The notes: generated by a model not told the origin, from the sequence alone. A DNA stretch of 64,000 bases from Vreelandella songnenensis (GCF_003002925.1 NZ_PVTK01000006.1:124001-188000), one strand, 5' to 3'. Positions 52,126 through 61,989 are shown, counted from the first letter of the stretch. Translations and numbers: made by a program.

Positions 52126-55100
52126 ATGGTCAAGTCCTCCTCTGTACCTGCGAATCAAAAACGCAAGCCTCGCCTATTATGGGCTAATCCTTTCTGCTTA
52201 CTGGATACCTCCAGTGGGGCCAGCATGACCGTTCGCCAGATGCTATTGCAGCTGGTAGCCAATGGCTATGAGGTTCAGGTACTAGGCGCGACCGTGTTTG
52301 ATAACCCCAAGGGCATGGGCAAGCTAAAAGAGCAGTACCCGAATCTGAGCGCTCATCAACACGAAATGATCGAAGCGGTAGATGGACCATTAACGCATAA
52401 CCTGGTGGTGAGCTACAGCTATAACCGTAATCACTTCACAACCCATGAAGAAGGGCTATGGTACGGTCAATATCTCTACGTGCTGGACTCCTTTAAACCA
52501 GATATCGTCTGGTTCTACGGCGGTCAGACGCTTGATATGCTGATTGCTGACGAGGCCCGTGATCGAGGGATCCCAGTCGCCTTCTACCTGGCCAACGGAC
52601 ACTATAAAGCGCCTCGCTGGTGCCGCGATGTCGACCTTATTCTTACTGACAGCCAAGCTACAGCGGATATGTACCGCAAGACAATAGGCTTCGCGGCTAA
52701 ACCCGTCGGCAAGTTTATTGCTCCTGAAAACTTCATTGCGGAGCATCACGAGCGTAAGCGTGTACTGTTCGTGAACCCGAGCTGGCAAAAGGGCGCTAGC
52801 GTATTTATACAGCTGGCAGAAAGGTTAGGGCAAAAAAGACCTGACATCGAACTTGAAGTGGTAGAGGCTCGTGCCGACTGGCCAGCCGTACTGCGAGAAA
52901 CCATGCGAAGCATGGGGCAGCAGCGAAGCTCTTTAAGCAACGTTACCTTAACGGCCAATACCAGCGACATGCGCGCCCCTTATAGTCGTGCTCGAGTATT
53001 GGTTGCCCCTAGCTTGTGGTGGGAAAGCTCAGGACGAGTACTGGCCGAGGCAATGCTCAATGGAATCCCGGCGCTTATTACCAATCGTGGTGGCATGCCC
53101 GAAATGATCGGCAACGCGGGTATTGCGTTTGATTTTCCGGATGCCTGCTATGAAGAGCCCTATCAACATTTGCTTAGCGACGAAGAGCTGCAACCACTAG
53201 TGGATGCAGTGATCCGCTTTTATGACGACGAAACGCTTTACCAGGAGTATGTTGCTCGTGCCAGGCAGGTCGGTAAAGAGAAGCATCATATTGCTCGTGC
53301 CACGGAGCGTCTGCTTTCTGCTTTATCACCTTTAGCGCAGCTGCGCGCGGGTAATAAAGAGTTCGCCATTACCCAGAAAAAGCGTCACCGTCAGCGCTTA
53401 AGCGGCCGGGCAACCAAGCCAGACTTCAAAGTCGATAACTCGCTTCAGCAGTTGATTAGCCATCAATCAGTGAATCAACCAGGTCAGGTGCCACAAGCCA
53501 ATAAGCTATGGCTTACCGATGACTTTACTTGGCAAATCAAAGGCAAGATTGTGGTGCTCGATAATCGAGCAAGCCTGATCAAAAGTGGCCTGGCAGAGCA
53601 GATGGTAGCAACAGAGGCATTTGGAATCGTTGTTTTTGACCCTGCCAGCGAAATCAAGGAGGCCAAACAGTACGAAGGCAGCGACACTATCCAGTTGTTT
53701 CAGCATGCCCTGCTAGGCGATGGAAACGCGGCCACGCTGCATGCCTGTGTGGCTCCTGAGATGACCAGTACGCTAGCGCCGTTACCGGCTGAGAAGCTGC
53801 CCAAACGCCATCACTTAGGTACACAAGCGTTGGCTGAACTGCCTATCAGTACCATCGCTCTGGATAGCATTAATGGCCTGGACAGCCTTGATTGGCTAAT
53901 TCTTGATGAGTTAAGTGATGCCATGACGATATTGGAGCATGGTAAAAAGTCGCTTACCGATACGTTAGTGATCCAAGCCCGTATCCCCTTCCAGCTTACC
54001 CATAAAAAACAGCCTAGCCTTGCCGAGTTGCAACATTGGGCCAGCCGTAACGGCTTCCGTTTTTACCGCATGCACAACATTCAGCACTACAGCCATTTAC
54101 CGGAAAATCTGAATGCCGTGTCGCCCTGCGCTACGGAACAAGAAAGTGCAGATGTACTATTTTTGCCCAGTCATGAGCGCACGTCAGAACTAAGTGATAA
54201 AAACAAGACAAGGCTTGCCTTTATCATGAGTACCTGTTTTGGTGCCCATGATATTGCGTTTGAGTTGATGGCCGATGTTAGCCAGGAAAAAGCATTAGAG
54301 TTTCTTGAAGCACAGAAGCTTTTGCCGAAGGTTTCCGTGCCAAAGTCTCAGGTACCACTACCAGCAGGCCCTCCGATCCCGCAGGATGAGCACGTTAAGG
54401 GTGAGCCAGTCGTCAGTGTCATCTGTGCTACTTATAATCATGCAAATTATATAGAAGATGCTATTAATGGCATCATTGCGCAGAAGACTGACTTTCCTTT
54501 TGAATTGATTATCCATGACGATGCATCCACGGATGGAACACAGGAAATAATTAAACATTACGCTGAGAAATATCCTGAACTTATACGACCAATTTTTCAG
54601 GAAGTAAATCAGTATTCAAAAAACAAAAAGCCTATGGATATTTGTTTGCCATTGACAAAAGGTAAATATGTCGCTATCTGTGAGGGAGATGATTACTGGA
54701 CAGACCCTAATAAGCTCAAAGTTCAATTTGAATACATGGAAAAAAACGCTGAATGCGTGATTACTCATCACAATGCGTTTGTTTTTAAAGATAAAGAGAT
54801 TGTTAGGGATTCTAAACTTCCTGAGCATATGATTAAAAGTTTTTCAAGAAATGAGTTGCTTCGGAATAATTGTTTTGTATTGACACTCTCGATGATGTTT
54901 AGAAAGGTTTTCAATAAGTTTCCTAAAGAGAAAGGAACCGTTGTCAATGGCGATAATTTTCTTATCTCTATGTTAGGGCTCTACGGTGAAAGTGTGTTTA
55001 TAAAGGACATTAAGCCAGCAGCGTATAGACTTCATGCTGATTCAACATGGTCTAGCAGAAGTGAAAATCAAAAAAGAACTATTTTAGGTAATAGTTTTTA

Positions 55101-55197
55101 CTGGATTGGTAAATATCATGAAAGAAAATCTAGAAAAGAGCTTTCAGACTACTATTTTAAAGAATCTCGAAACTTCTTGAAAGAGAACGACAAGTAA
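52126..55197 (+). CDS. Large bifunctional glycosyltransferase (GT4 + GT2), probable flagellin glycosyltransferase
   Basis: 1023 residues. Residues about 15-400 form a GT4-type GT-B transferase (RVLFVNPSWQKGASVFIQLA; SLWWESSGRVLAEAMLNGIP with the ExxG-type donor site). Residues about 440-740 are a degenerate region with a methyltransferase/FkbM-like look (LDSLDWLILDELSDAMTILE) but no clear cofactor motif. Residues 765-1023 are a GT2/GT-A domain (VSVICATYNHANYIEDAING, then ELIIHDDASTDGT and CEGDDYWTDPNKL). Position next to the flagellins matches large Fgt-type enzymes of pseudomonads. From about 54400 the codons turn AT-rich, exactly at the GT2 domain. Confidence 0.83.
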   Translation: MVKSSSVPANQKRKPRLLWANPFCLLDTSSGASMTVRQMLLQLVANGYEVQVLGATVFDNPKGMGKLKEQYPNLSAHQHEMIEAVDGPLTHNLVVSYSYNRNHFTTHEEGLWYGQYLYVLDSFKPDIVWFYGGQTLDMLIADEARDRGIPVAFYLANGHYKAPRWCRDVDLILTDSQATADMYRKTIGFAAKPVGKFIAPENFIAEHHERKRVLFVNPSWQKGASVFIQLAERLGQKRPDIELEVVEARADWPAVLRETMRSMGQQRSSLSNVTLTANTSDMRAPYSRARVLVAPSLWWESSGRVLAEAMLNGIPALITNRGGMPEMIGNAGIAFDFPDACYEEPYQHLLSDEELQPLVDAVIRFYDDETLYQEYVARARQVGKEKHHIARATERLLSALSPLAQLRAGNKEFAITQKKRHRQRLSGRATKPDFKVDNSLQQLISHQSVNQPGQVPQANKLWLTDDFTWQIKGKIVVLDNRASLIKSGLAEQMVATEAFGIVVFDPASEIKEAKQYEGSDTIQLFQHALLGDGNAATLHACVAPEMTSTLAPLPAEKLPKRHHLGTQALAELPISTIALDSINGLDSLDWLILDELSDAMTILEHGKKSLTDTLVIQARIPFQLTHKKQPSLAELQHWASRNGFRFYRMHNIQHYSHLPENLNAVSPCATEQESADVLFLPSHERTSELSDKNKTRLAFIMSTCFGAHDIAFELMADVSQEKALEFLEAQKLLPKVSVPKSQVPLPAGPPIPQDEHVKGEPVVSVICATYNHANYIEDAINGIIAQKTDFPFELIIHDDASTDGTQEIIKHYAEKYPELIRPIFQEVNQYSKNKKPMDICLPLTKGKYVAICEGDDYWTDPNKLKVQFEYMEKNAECVITHHNAFVFKDKEIVRDSKLPEHMIKSFSRNELLRNNCFVLTLSMMFRKVFNKFPKEKGTVVNGDNFLISMLGLYGESVFIKDIKPAAYRLHADSTWSSRSENQKRTILGNSFYWIGKYHERKSRKELSDYYFKESRNFLKENDK

Positions 55198-55204
55198 AGT
55201 GGTT

Positions 55205-55225
55205 CCCCCCAGCTCTGCTGGGGGG
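55205..55225. terminator. GC-rich hairpin between convergent glycosyltransferase and methyltransferase genes
   Basis: CCCCCCAGC (55205-55213), TCT loop, GCTGGGGGG (55217-55225). No T-tract, but it sits between two convergent stop codons. Confidence 0.55.
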
Positions 55226-55229
55226 ATGC

Positions 55230-56024
55230 TTAACTAAGAGCGCTACTGTGCTTGGACTCTAAAATAAACAATGGACGATTGAGGAATTCGCCTAGGCTAT
55301 CTTTTCTATCAAGATTTTCATTATTAGCATCACAATAGACAATTTTGTTGTTGATTTTTTCAGGAATACCAATTTTAATAATATTCCAGTTGTTTTGCGT
55401 TCCTTTAACTAGATAGTCTATCATTTCTCGCTTTTGTCCGTTTTCAAATAACCCCATATCACGATCACCTTTCCAATTGAATCCAAGTTGGAAAGCACAA
55501 AAGTGGGTAATGCTGGCAATAGAATTTAGTTGATCGATGATTTTAGATTTCACTGTTGAGATGCTTTTTTCAACACCATAGTCGTCACCTAAATGGTGTA
55601 AAACATTCAATAACAGCACTATATCGAAATGTTTTTCATCATCTTCAGAGTTTTCAAAGTTAAAATATTTTGAGGTTATACGTATTTTTTCATTCCATTC
55701 TAATGCTTTAGAAGCTGCCTGAACGAATTCCACATGTGTTTTGTTACCTTCCACATAGTTTGCGCTTCGGGCTCCTTCTGCTATTGATTGAAATGTAAAG
55801 TAACCTGTATTCCCGCCAATATCCATTATTTTCTTATCTTTAAAGTCAAGAATACGCTTTATATAGTCAAAGCGTTCGCTTTCAAAGCGAGATTTAGTAG
55901 TAATTGATTTCTCGCTGATAAGATGTTTTAAACAGTCAGGTAAAGTCTGATAGTTTGAGTGCTTGCTAGTCTTTTGATATAGTGCTTTGAGCGTTTCTTT
56001 TTCAGTTCCATAATTAATCGCCAT
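55230..56024 (-). CDS. SAM-dependent methyltransferase
   Basis: 264 residues, AT-rich. Class I Rossmann methyltransferase: motif I KIMDIGGNTGYFTFQSIAEG near residue 78, an acidic turn YVEGNKTHVEF, and the motif IV/post region DIVLLLNVLHHLGDDYG near residue 133. Starts within the 3' end of the ATP-grasp gene (11-bp overlap), the last gene of a three-gene minus-strand operon. Likely O- or N-methylates the sugar or acyl group of a surface or flagellin glycan; substrate not shown. Confidence 0.8.
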   Translation of the reverse strand: MAINYGTEKETLKALYQKTSKHSNYQTLPDCLKHLISEKSITTKSRFESERFDYIKRILDFKDKKIMDIGGNTGYFTFQSIAEGARSANYVEGNKTHVEFVQAASKALEWNEKIRITSKYFNFENSEDDEKHFDIVLLLNVLHHLGDDYGVEKSISTVKSKIIDQLNSIASITHFCAFQLGFNWKGDRDMGLFENGQKREMIDYLVKGTQNNWNIIKIGIPEKINNKIVYCDANNENLDRKDSLGEFLNRPLFILESKHSSALS

Positions 56025-57129
56025 AGCCTAGTTCCTCCTCGAATATTTTGTAAGTATCTGTACGGTTATAAACATCGTTTTTTTTCCATTCAGTATGGTT
56101 TTTTTTCATATCTGAAGGGGAGTGGATAACGATACCCAATCCCTCTTTTTTAGCTAGTGAAATGCCTCCTTGCCAATAATAAGCCGTTAATAAGTCAGTT
56201 GAACCGGGTGCTGGTTCCTCTTTCAATACGCCGTAGTCGTAAAGAAGAAGCTCAAAAAAATTGATATTGTTATCTACAAATAATTGTGATGGACCCCAAA
56301 AACGCGGATTAGCTTCGATCATGTAATATTCGTTTTTATTTATATCCTCTATTATTTCTACCATGATAAGTCCATGAAAACCAATTTTACAAAAAAGGGT
56401 TTCATATTGGGTAGAAATAGGATCATCATGAATTTTCGAAGGAATTGCAGCTACGATAGATTTTCCTTCTGCTTGCTGAGCTATATTTTTTTGTGAAAAT
56501 TTATAAGATCGACCATTCCTTGAAAAATAATAAAGTAAGTAGTAACTTTGACCTATTACCAGCTCTTGGTAGTAGAATGAGTTTTGGTAGTGGTCAGTTT
56601 TAAATTTTCTAAGATCATCTTTATTATAGATGAGAATCGGTTTTAAGGCTTTTCCATCATCGCTTAAATATTTAATAGGTTTTGCTGCTATAGGTAAAGA
56701 TGCATTGTCAAATTTGAAGTATTCTTTAGGTGTTTTTATATTATTTGATTGACATAGTTTAGAAAAACTCTTTTTGTCTGATACCTCTGTATACAAATCA
56801 TGATTTACTAAAGGTATTTCAATAGAGTTTAGATTGTAGAAAGACCTGTTCTCAAGGAAGTGGCGGTTAAGAGCCTCTGTTGAAGGCGCTACTAAAAATT
56901 TTGAGTGCGCAGTTTGCATTTTTATTTTTTCTATACACGAGATGATGTCATTTTTTTCAAGGGACTCTTCAGTGCGTACTGCTTTAACTTGATTTTTGTA
57001 CGAAGTCTTGAAGATAGGGTCATCATGAGATTTAGCAATAATAGAGGGTATTACGCCGCACTGCTTAAGAGTCCGGAGAAACGATATAACAGCACGTTGA
57101 TTATAACCGCTGAAAATAATAATATGCAT
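56014..57129 (-). CDS. ATP-grasp ligase
   Basis: 371 residues, AT-rich. N-terminal pre-ATP-grasp domain (MHIIIFSGYNQRAVISFLRT), DKKSFSKLCQSNNIKTPKEY lid, PIAAKPIKYLSDDGKA nucleotide loop near residue 165, and the metal-binding end EYYMIEANPRFWGPSQLF near residue 280. ATP-grasp enzymes join a carboxylate to an amine through an acyl phosphate. Between an aminotransferase and a methyltransferase it plausibly attaches an amino acid or hydroxy acid to an amino sugar. Coupled to both neighbours. Confidence 0.8.
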   Translation of the reverse strand: MHIIIFSGYNQRAVISFLRTLKQCGVIPSIIAKSHDDPIFKTSYKNQVKAVRTEESLEKNDIISCIEKIKMQTAHSKFLVAPSTEALNRHFLENRSFYNLNSIEIPLVNHDLYTEVSDKKSFSKLCQSNNIKTPKEYFKFDNASLPIAAKPIKYLSDDGKALKPILIYNKDDLRKFKTDHYQNSFYYQELVIGQSYYLLYYFSRNGRSYKFSQKNIAQQAEGKSIVAAIPSKIHDDPISTQYETLFCKIGFHGLIMVEIIEDINKNEYYMIEANPRFWGPSQLFVDNNINFFELLLYDYGVLKEEPAPGSTDLLTAYYWQGGISLAKKEGLGIVIHSPSDMKKNHTEWKKNDVYNRTDTYKIFEEELGYGD

Positions 57130-57196
57130 TCTATCTGTTATCCAATAACTTTATTGATAATAAAAGCTTTTGTTTTAATTTATATATATTGAAAAA

Positions 57197-58297
57197 TTAT
57201 TCTTTTTCATCAAATAATAACAAGTGTTTAACTATTTCATGAAGAGTGCATTCAGGAAGATTCGAATAAATAGGTAAGCAGACAATTCGAGACGCTATAC
57301 CGTCAGATATAGTGGTCTTTTTGTTATTTTTAAGTACAAGCGGAATGTTGCTCAGGGATGGATAAAAATATCTACGAACAGTAATTTTCATAGCCTGGAA
57401 GTATTTAACTAGCTTTATTGTACTTTCTTCGGTATTTAATACTAGCGGAATGTAGGCATTGTTCTGAGTAGCATAATTATTCCATACTTGGTGCTGATAG
57501 TGATTGGATAGTTGCTGTCGATAAAAATCAGCAACTTTATTTCTTGCATAAATGTTATTATCGATCTCATCTAATACGCTTAGGCCAATTGCCGCATGTA
57601 ACTCACTCAGCTTGGCATTGATGCCTAGTTCTTCAATAGTTTCGGGACCAGTGATGCCAAAGTTAATCATCTTTTTCGCACGTTCTAAATCTTCCTTTCG
57701 CTTGAAGATAATAGCTCCACCTTCACCTGTATGAAACAGTTTAGTGGCATGAAAACTGAGTGTAGCGGCATCCCCATAGCGGAGTATGCTTTTTCCTCGA
57801 TACTTAACGCCAAAAGCATGCGAAGCATCATACACTACTTTGAGATCATGCCGTTGTGCGATAAAATCAATTGCCTCTATATCGCAAGCGTTGCCAAATA
57901 CATGAACAGGCACGATAGCCTTAGTACGAGAAGTGATTTCCTGTTCAATTAGAGAAGGGTCTAAACACCAAGTAGTTTCATCAATATCCGAAAAAACAGG
58001 ATCTATTCCCTCCCATTTAAGAGAGCTTGCGGTGGCAACAAAAGTAAACGGTGTAGTAATTGCTTCTGTTTTATTACTTGTCCCACTAATACCAAGAGCG
58101 CGATAAGCAATCTGTAAGGCCAAGGTACCATTTGCTACTAACAACAGGTTTTCTACTTCTAAATACTCTTCAAGCCGGCGTGTTAGTTCTTGCACCAGCT
58201 GGCCGTTATTAGTCAGCCAAGCGCGATCATAGATGCCATCGATATAGCTATTCAACTTTTCACGACTAGGTAAATAAGGTTTGGCTACTGGGATCAT
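57197..58297 (-). CDS. DegT/DnrJ/EryC1/StrS-family PLP aminotransferase
   Basis: 366 residues. Sugar-aminotransferase fold: TTPFTFVATASSLKWEGIDP near residue 78, PLP aspartate in VVYDASHAFG near 160, and the PLP lysine in SFHATKLFHTGEGG near 186. Enzymes of this type aminate NDP-4-keto-6-deoxy sugars, giving products such as viosamine or related amino sugars. First gene of the AT-rich minus-strand operon. The NDP-sugar synthase and dehydratase must be elsewhere. Confidence 0.87.
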   Translation of the reverse strand: MIPVAKPYLPSREKLNSYIDGIYDRAWLTNNGQLVQELTRRLEEYLEVENLLLVANGTLALQIAYRALGISGTSNKTEAITTPFTFVATASSLKWEGIDPVFSDIDETTWCLDPSLIEQEITSRTKAIVPVHVFGNACDIEAIDFIAQRHDLKVVYDASHAFGVKYRGKSILRYGDAATLSFHATKLFHTGEGGAIIFKRKEDLERAKKMINFGITGPETIEELGINAKLSELHAAIGLSVLDEIDNNIYARNKVADFYRQQLSNHYQHQVWNNYATQNNAYIPLVLNTEESTIKLVKYFQAMKITVRRYFYPSLSNIPLVLKNNKKTTISDGIASRIVCLPIYSNLPECTLHEIVKHLLLFDEKE

Positions 58298-58963
58298 AAA
58301 ACACCTATAATCAAAGTTATTAATAGGATTGCTGCTGAAAGTAAATCATATTAGCCCTGCTCATCATTTCTAGAAAATATTAAATAGCGTCGAGTAATAA
58401 CTATTTAAAAATAGAGCCACATATTTATTGTTTTTGAATATTCTGCTAAATATCAATTTATCCATAATGTAAAATTGATGATAATATATTTTTCATATAG
58501 TCAAATAGAATTTTTCTTTGAAATATGTATTGGGCTCTGAATAATCGTATATGCTTGATTAAAGGTTTTATAGTAGATGATGTTGTTTTTATTATTTTAA
58601 AGCAGTTCATAAAAATAGGTTTTATTAATATTTGAGTGTTTGTAGCTTCACGATGATTGGTATTATCATTCCGATGTATGGTTAGTGTAAGATTTTGGAT
58701 TGAAAAAAATCAGCATATTTTTAATATTTTGTCATTATTTTACTGAATCAAAGGGTTGAAAAGGGCTGCTGGATTGGCCTATGAAGACCGTTTAAATCTC
58801 TCATCCGAAAATTGCTTTGGCTTGACGGTTCTGTCTAAGTAGAGTGGACGGTCGTTGGCTTTTTTCAGGCAGGATCTTGCGATGGGTCTTTCGCCCAGCG
58901 CTCATCAGAAACTTGTTGATTTAGTTGGCTGTCACGAATCTGTACCGTCAAACCTTCATTAAT
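58298..58963. other. AT-rich intergenic region upstream of the aminotransferase operon
   Basis: About 670 bp, very AT-rich to about 58790 and near average after that. No reading frame of note. It must hold the promoter of the minus-strand operon. The return to GC-rich DNA near 58790 marks the likely right border of an acquired segment. Confidence 0.5.
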
Positions 58964-58966
58964 AAA

Positions 58967-58983
58967 GGCAGCCGTTGGCTGCC
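58967..58983 (-). terminator. Terminator of the chemoreceptor gene
   Basis: GGCAGCC (58967-58973) and GGCTGCC (58977-58983) form a 7-bp stem; on the minus strand it is followed by TTTATTAAT. It lies 45 nt after the stop at 59028. Confidence 0.7.
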
Positions 58984-59027
58984 TGTTCATTGAACTTTTT
59001 TTAACGCGTTGGCTGGAGAACGCTGCT

Positions 59028-60977
59028 TTAATACCCCTGATGCGCCAACGCCAGCGAATTCTCTTCCTCGGTAACCTTGAAGCGCCCCACCATATCCGCC
59101 ATATCCCCCGCCTGATCATCCAGCGAGCGGCTTGCGGTGGCTACTTGCTCCACCAGCGCGGCGTTTTGCTGGGTTACTTCTTCCAGTTGGGTCAGGGCCT
59201 GGTTGATCTGTTCGATGCCGGATGACTGCTCGCTGGTGGCAGCTGATATCTCTGCGACCAGCGAGGCCGTATGCTGGGCGCGTTCGGCGATAGTTTTTAG
59301 CGATGTGCTGGTGGACGCTACAAGGTTTTCGCCTTCCTGGATACTTTCAACGTTGTGGTTGATCAGTTTTCGAATCTGTTTGGCTTCTTCGGCACTGCGG
59401 CTAGCCAGGTTACGTACTTCAGAGGCGACCACCGCAAACCCTCGTCCTTGCTCACCGGCGCGCGCCGCTTCTACGGAGGCATTCAAGGCCAGAATATTAG
59501 TTTGAAAGGCAATACCATCGATGGCTTCCACTATCGCGGTGACTTTCTGGTTGGCTTGATGGATTTTCTCCATTGCCATGCGTGCCTGTTCCGCAATTTC
59601 ATTGGCCTCATTGGCTTGATGGGCCATGTCCTGTGTAGAGCGACGCGCCTGCTGGGCAGTATCTGCACTCTGTTTCACGGTTGCGGTAATCTGCTCCATG
59701 CTGGACGCCGTTTCCACTAGTGAGGCGGACTGCTCTTCGGTGCGCTGCGCCAGGTCCGCATTGCCTTTGGCGATCTCCTTGCTGGCGACTTCAACGGACT
59801 CCGCGCCCTGTTTGATACTGGCCACTAACGCTTCTGTTTCAATGGTTGATTTATTGAATGCCTGGTACAGCTGGGAAAGTTCGTCGCTTCCTGGAACGGC
59901 CAGGCGCTGGGTCAGGTCGCCACCGCGTGTCTGGATATTCGTCAGCGCAGCCTGCAAGGGACGCACGATGCTGCGCACGATCAGGATGGCAAGCAGAATC
60001 GCAATCCCCGCGGCGGCTAACGAAAGCGCCAGATAATACACTAGGCCGCTGACCGCTCGATTACGCAGGTCCTGGGCGGTTTTGATCAAGTCACTTGATG
60101 CTTTCCGCCCAATCTCGCCTAGCTGATCTATCAGGCGGGTCTGCTGTTCGAACCATTGTTGATGATCAGCCCCGAAGTTTCCGGCAATGCCTCGCTCCAC
60201 TGCAATACCACGCATGGCCGCCAGGTTCCTTGCAAGGTCACTGGACAAGACTTCTGCCAGCTCGCCCTGGATCTCCTGGTTGGCGAGATTGTTGAAACTG
60301 CTGGTATAGGCATTGGCGCGGCCTGTAAGCGAAAGAAGATTGGTGTACATGGTGGCGGAGAGGGCGTCTGTACTAAAGGCGGTAGTCAACAAGGCGCGTT
60401 CTATACCAGCAAGTTCTTTTATATTCTGCAGGTTGTAATAGGCGTTCAACTGCCTGACGATCTCCCCGTTTTCTACGCTGAAGGTCAACCTGCTGACGAT
60501 GTTGATCAAGAGGTTATTGATGCTGGTGTAGTAGGTGCTGGACTGCTCGCCCACTATTTCCTGGCGATCAGCGCGCTGGCGAAGGCTGGTCACGTCTTTC
60601 AAAAGCTGCTTGGCCTGCTCTACCTGCGCCTGTACGCCAGCATCCTGTTCAGTAAAGCTCAGGCTGTGGGTATAGGTGTTGAAGGCATTGACCCGCTCAT
60701 CCGTCTGCCTGCGCTGTTCGGGCAGTTCAGTACGAAAATTCTGGCCATTGCTGCCCAGAAAGGCGGCGGTCATGCCGCGCTCGCGCTGCAGCTCGTGAAC
60801 CAGGTCGCCGGCATATTGGCTCAGAACCGTCATTTCCTGAAGGTGGCTCATTTCCGAGACAAGCGCCTTGCGCTCTAAAATACCTGATACCGCCAACCAC
60901 GCCATGGCTATCAACGGCAAAGCTAAAACCAGAACGAACTTACGTCCTATGGAAATACGGTGTAGTGCCTGCAGCAT
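59028..60977 (-). CDS. Methyl-accepting chemotaxis protein with NIT sensor domain
   Basis: 649 residues. Membrane helix at about 12-32, a periplasmic all-helical NIT-type domain (about 45-300, with [20 protein letters not shown]), second membrane helix about 313-338, HAMP, and a complete signalling domain whose hairpin tip is about 480-520 ([20 protein letters not shown]). NIT domains sense nitrate/nitrite in McpN and NasR. No C-terminal CheR-tethering pentapeptide is seen (ends ALAHQGY). Single gene with its own terminator and probable sigma-28 promoter. Confidence 0.9.
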   Translation of the reverse strand: MLQALHRISIGRKFVLVLALPLIAMAWLAVSGILERKALVSEMSHLQEMTVLSQYAGDLVHELQRERGMTAAFLGSNGQNFRTELPEQRRQTDERVNAFNTYTHSLSFTEQDAGVQAQVEQAKQLLKDVTSLRQRADRQEIVGEQSSTYYTSINNLLINIVSRLTFSVENGEIVRQLNAYYNLQNIKELAGIERALLTTAFSTDALSATMYTNLLSLTGRANAYTSSFNNLANQEIQGELAEVLSSDLARNLAAMRGIAVERGIAGNFGADHQQWFEQQTRLIDQLGEIGRKASSDLIKTAQDLRNRAVSGLVYYLALSLAAAGIAILLAILIVRSIVRPLQAALTNIQTRGGDLTQRLAVPGSDELSQLYQAFNKSTIETEALVASIKQGAESVEVASKEIAKGNADLAQRTEEQSASLVETASSMEQITATVKQSADTAQQARRSTQDMAHQANEANEIAEQARMAMEKIHQANQKVTAIVEAIDGIAFQTNILALNASVEAARAGEQGRGFAVVASEVRNLASRSAEEAKQIRKLINHNVESIQEGENLVASTSTSLKTIAERAQHTASLVAEISAATSEQSSGIEQINQALTQLEEVTQQNAALVEQVATASRSLDDQAGDMADMVGRFKVTEEENSLALAHQGY

Positions 60978-61068
60978 TATGTTTTCTCACAGTAGAAGAG
61001 TGATTCATGACGTTTGAGGGAGTAGGGGCAGTAAACAGAACAATGGCGAGCACTGGCGTGCCTTATTC

Positions 61069-61076
61069 TTATCGAC
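61069..61076 (-). promoter_or_regulatory. Possible sigma-28 -10 element of the chemoreceptor gene
   Basis: On the minus strand GTCGATAA (7 of 8 to GCCGATAA, and identical to the fliD element), but the matching -35 position reads TTTAGTCA, a poor match to TAAAGTTT. It is about 90 nt upstream of the start codon. Confidence 0.4.
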
Positions 61077-61123
61077 TGGTAATATTTTGACTAAAGTCTC
61101 ATTTGAATTATTTAGAATAAAAA

Positions 61124-61137
61124 GTGATCAGGATCAT
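61124..61137. promoter_or_regulatory. FNR/DNR-like dyad upstream of the chemoreceptor gene
   Basis: GTGAT-CAGG-ATCAT differs from the consensus TTGAT-N4-ATCAA only at the outermost base of each arm. Regulation by oxygen or nitrogen oxides would suit a nitrate-type sensor, but the site is also compatible with CRP-like or chance dyads. Confidence 0.3.
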
Positions 61138-61311
61138 TTATTTAAGAGAAAATTATAGTGAGCTCATGTTACAGAATAGCTAGCGGTATTCTTGGCAATG
61201 TTTAATTAAATTTAAATAACTCTCTTCCACTAATTGCTAAGCTGACTGAAATTGCTTTTTGCTTCAGCTTATTGATACTGCTTGCTTGATCAAAATGGCG
61301 GAAAATAAGCA

Positions 61312-61989
61312 ATGAATCCACACACGCTGGCACTTAGCCTGACCATCGCCGCTGGCTGGCTAAGCTTTAATACTCTGATAATTGTTGGCTACTTCTACTT
61401 TTGCAAGAAAGAAGCGTTGGGCTTGGCCGCCAGTTCGTCTGGTGCCGGGTTGACCCTGGATCAAACAAGCCCCAGTAAACTGGGTGGCGCTTCGCCTACC
61501 GTGGCTGATGAGTCTTCTGCTGAAAACGCTTTACCTGAAGCGAAACCAGAAGTAGCTCTTGATGGTGCGGCTCTGGCGACATCCGACCTTACGCCAATCG
61601 CCTCTTACTGTCTGTTTGTGGTCTTTAATCAACCGGATATAGCGCTTAACCAAAAGATTCAGGCCCTGATGAATACCTGGGAAGCAAGTTACGATGCTTC
61701 TCTACAGGTGTATCTGATAGCGGGCGTTACTCCGCAAAACCCGGTGCGCGTAGCCAATGCCTACCCGCCGGGCGTCATGCCCTCGGCCGAAGCCTTTCTG
61801 GATGAAGCGAGCGTATTGAGCGGGGTAAGCCTGATTGTCGAGAAGCTCAAGCGCAAGCGCGGGTTTGATAAGGTGCAACTGGGCAAGCTGATCACGCTGG
61901 GCGAGGAATTTGCTGCCTTGGGTGGCGATATACTCGATGCCGAGCGAAAGCCCGCTTCATCCAAAACGTTCAAGAATATTACCGGTTAG
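61312..61989 (+). CDS. Unknown single-pass membrane protein, ZipA-like layout
   Basis: 225 residues. One N-terminal helix (residues about 6-30: LALSLTIAAGWLSFNTLIIV), then a low-complexity Ala/Ser/Pro/Glu linker (35-95), then a compact domain (about 98-225) starting ASYCLFVVFNQPDIALNQKI and ending in a Lys-rich tail. Out-facing start with a cytoplasmic C-terminal domain is the likely topology, as in ZipA, but no ZipA motif was recognised. Weak ribosome site. Standing alone between a chemoreceptor and an amino acid importer, so context gives no function. Confidence 0.6.
   Translation: MNPHTLALSLTIAAGWLSFNTLIIVGYFYFCKKEALGLAASSSGAGLTLDQTSPSKLGGASPTVADESSAENALPEAKPEVALDGAALATSDLTPIASYCLFVVFNQPDIALNQKIQALMNTWEASYDASLQVYLIAGVTPQNPVRVANAYPPGVMPSAEAFLDEASVLSGVSLIVEKLKRKRGFDKVQLGKLITLGEEFAALGGDILDAERKPASSKTFKNITG

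Noticed and set aside
58865..59119. 84-codon minus-strand frame overlapping the end of the chemoreceptor gene
   Set aside because: It runs through the chemoreceptor 3' end and its terminator in another frame and has no family features.
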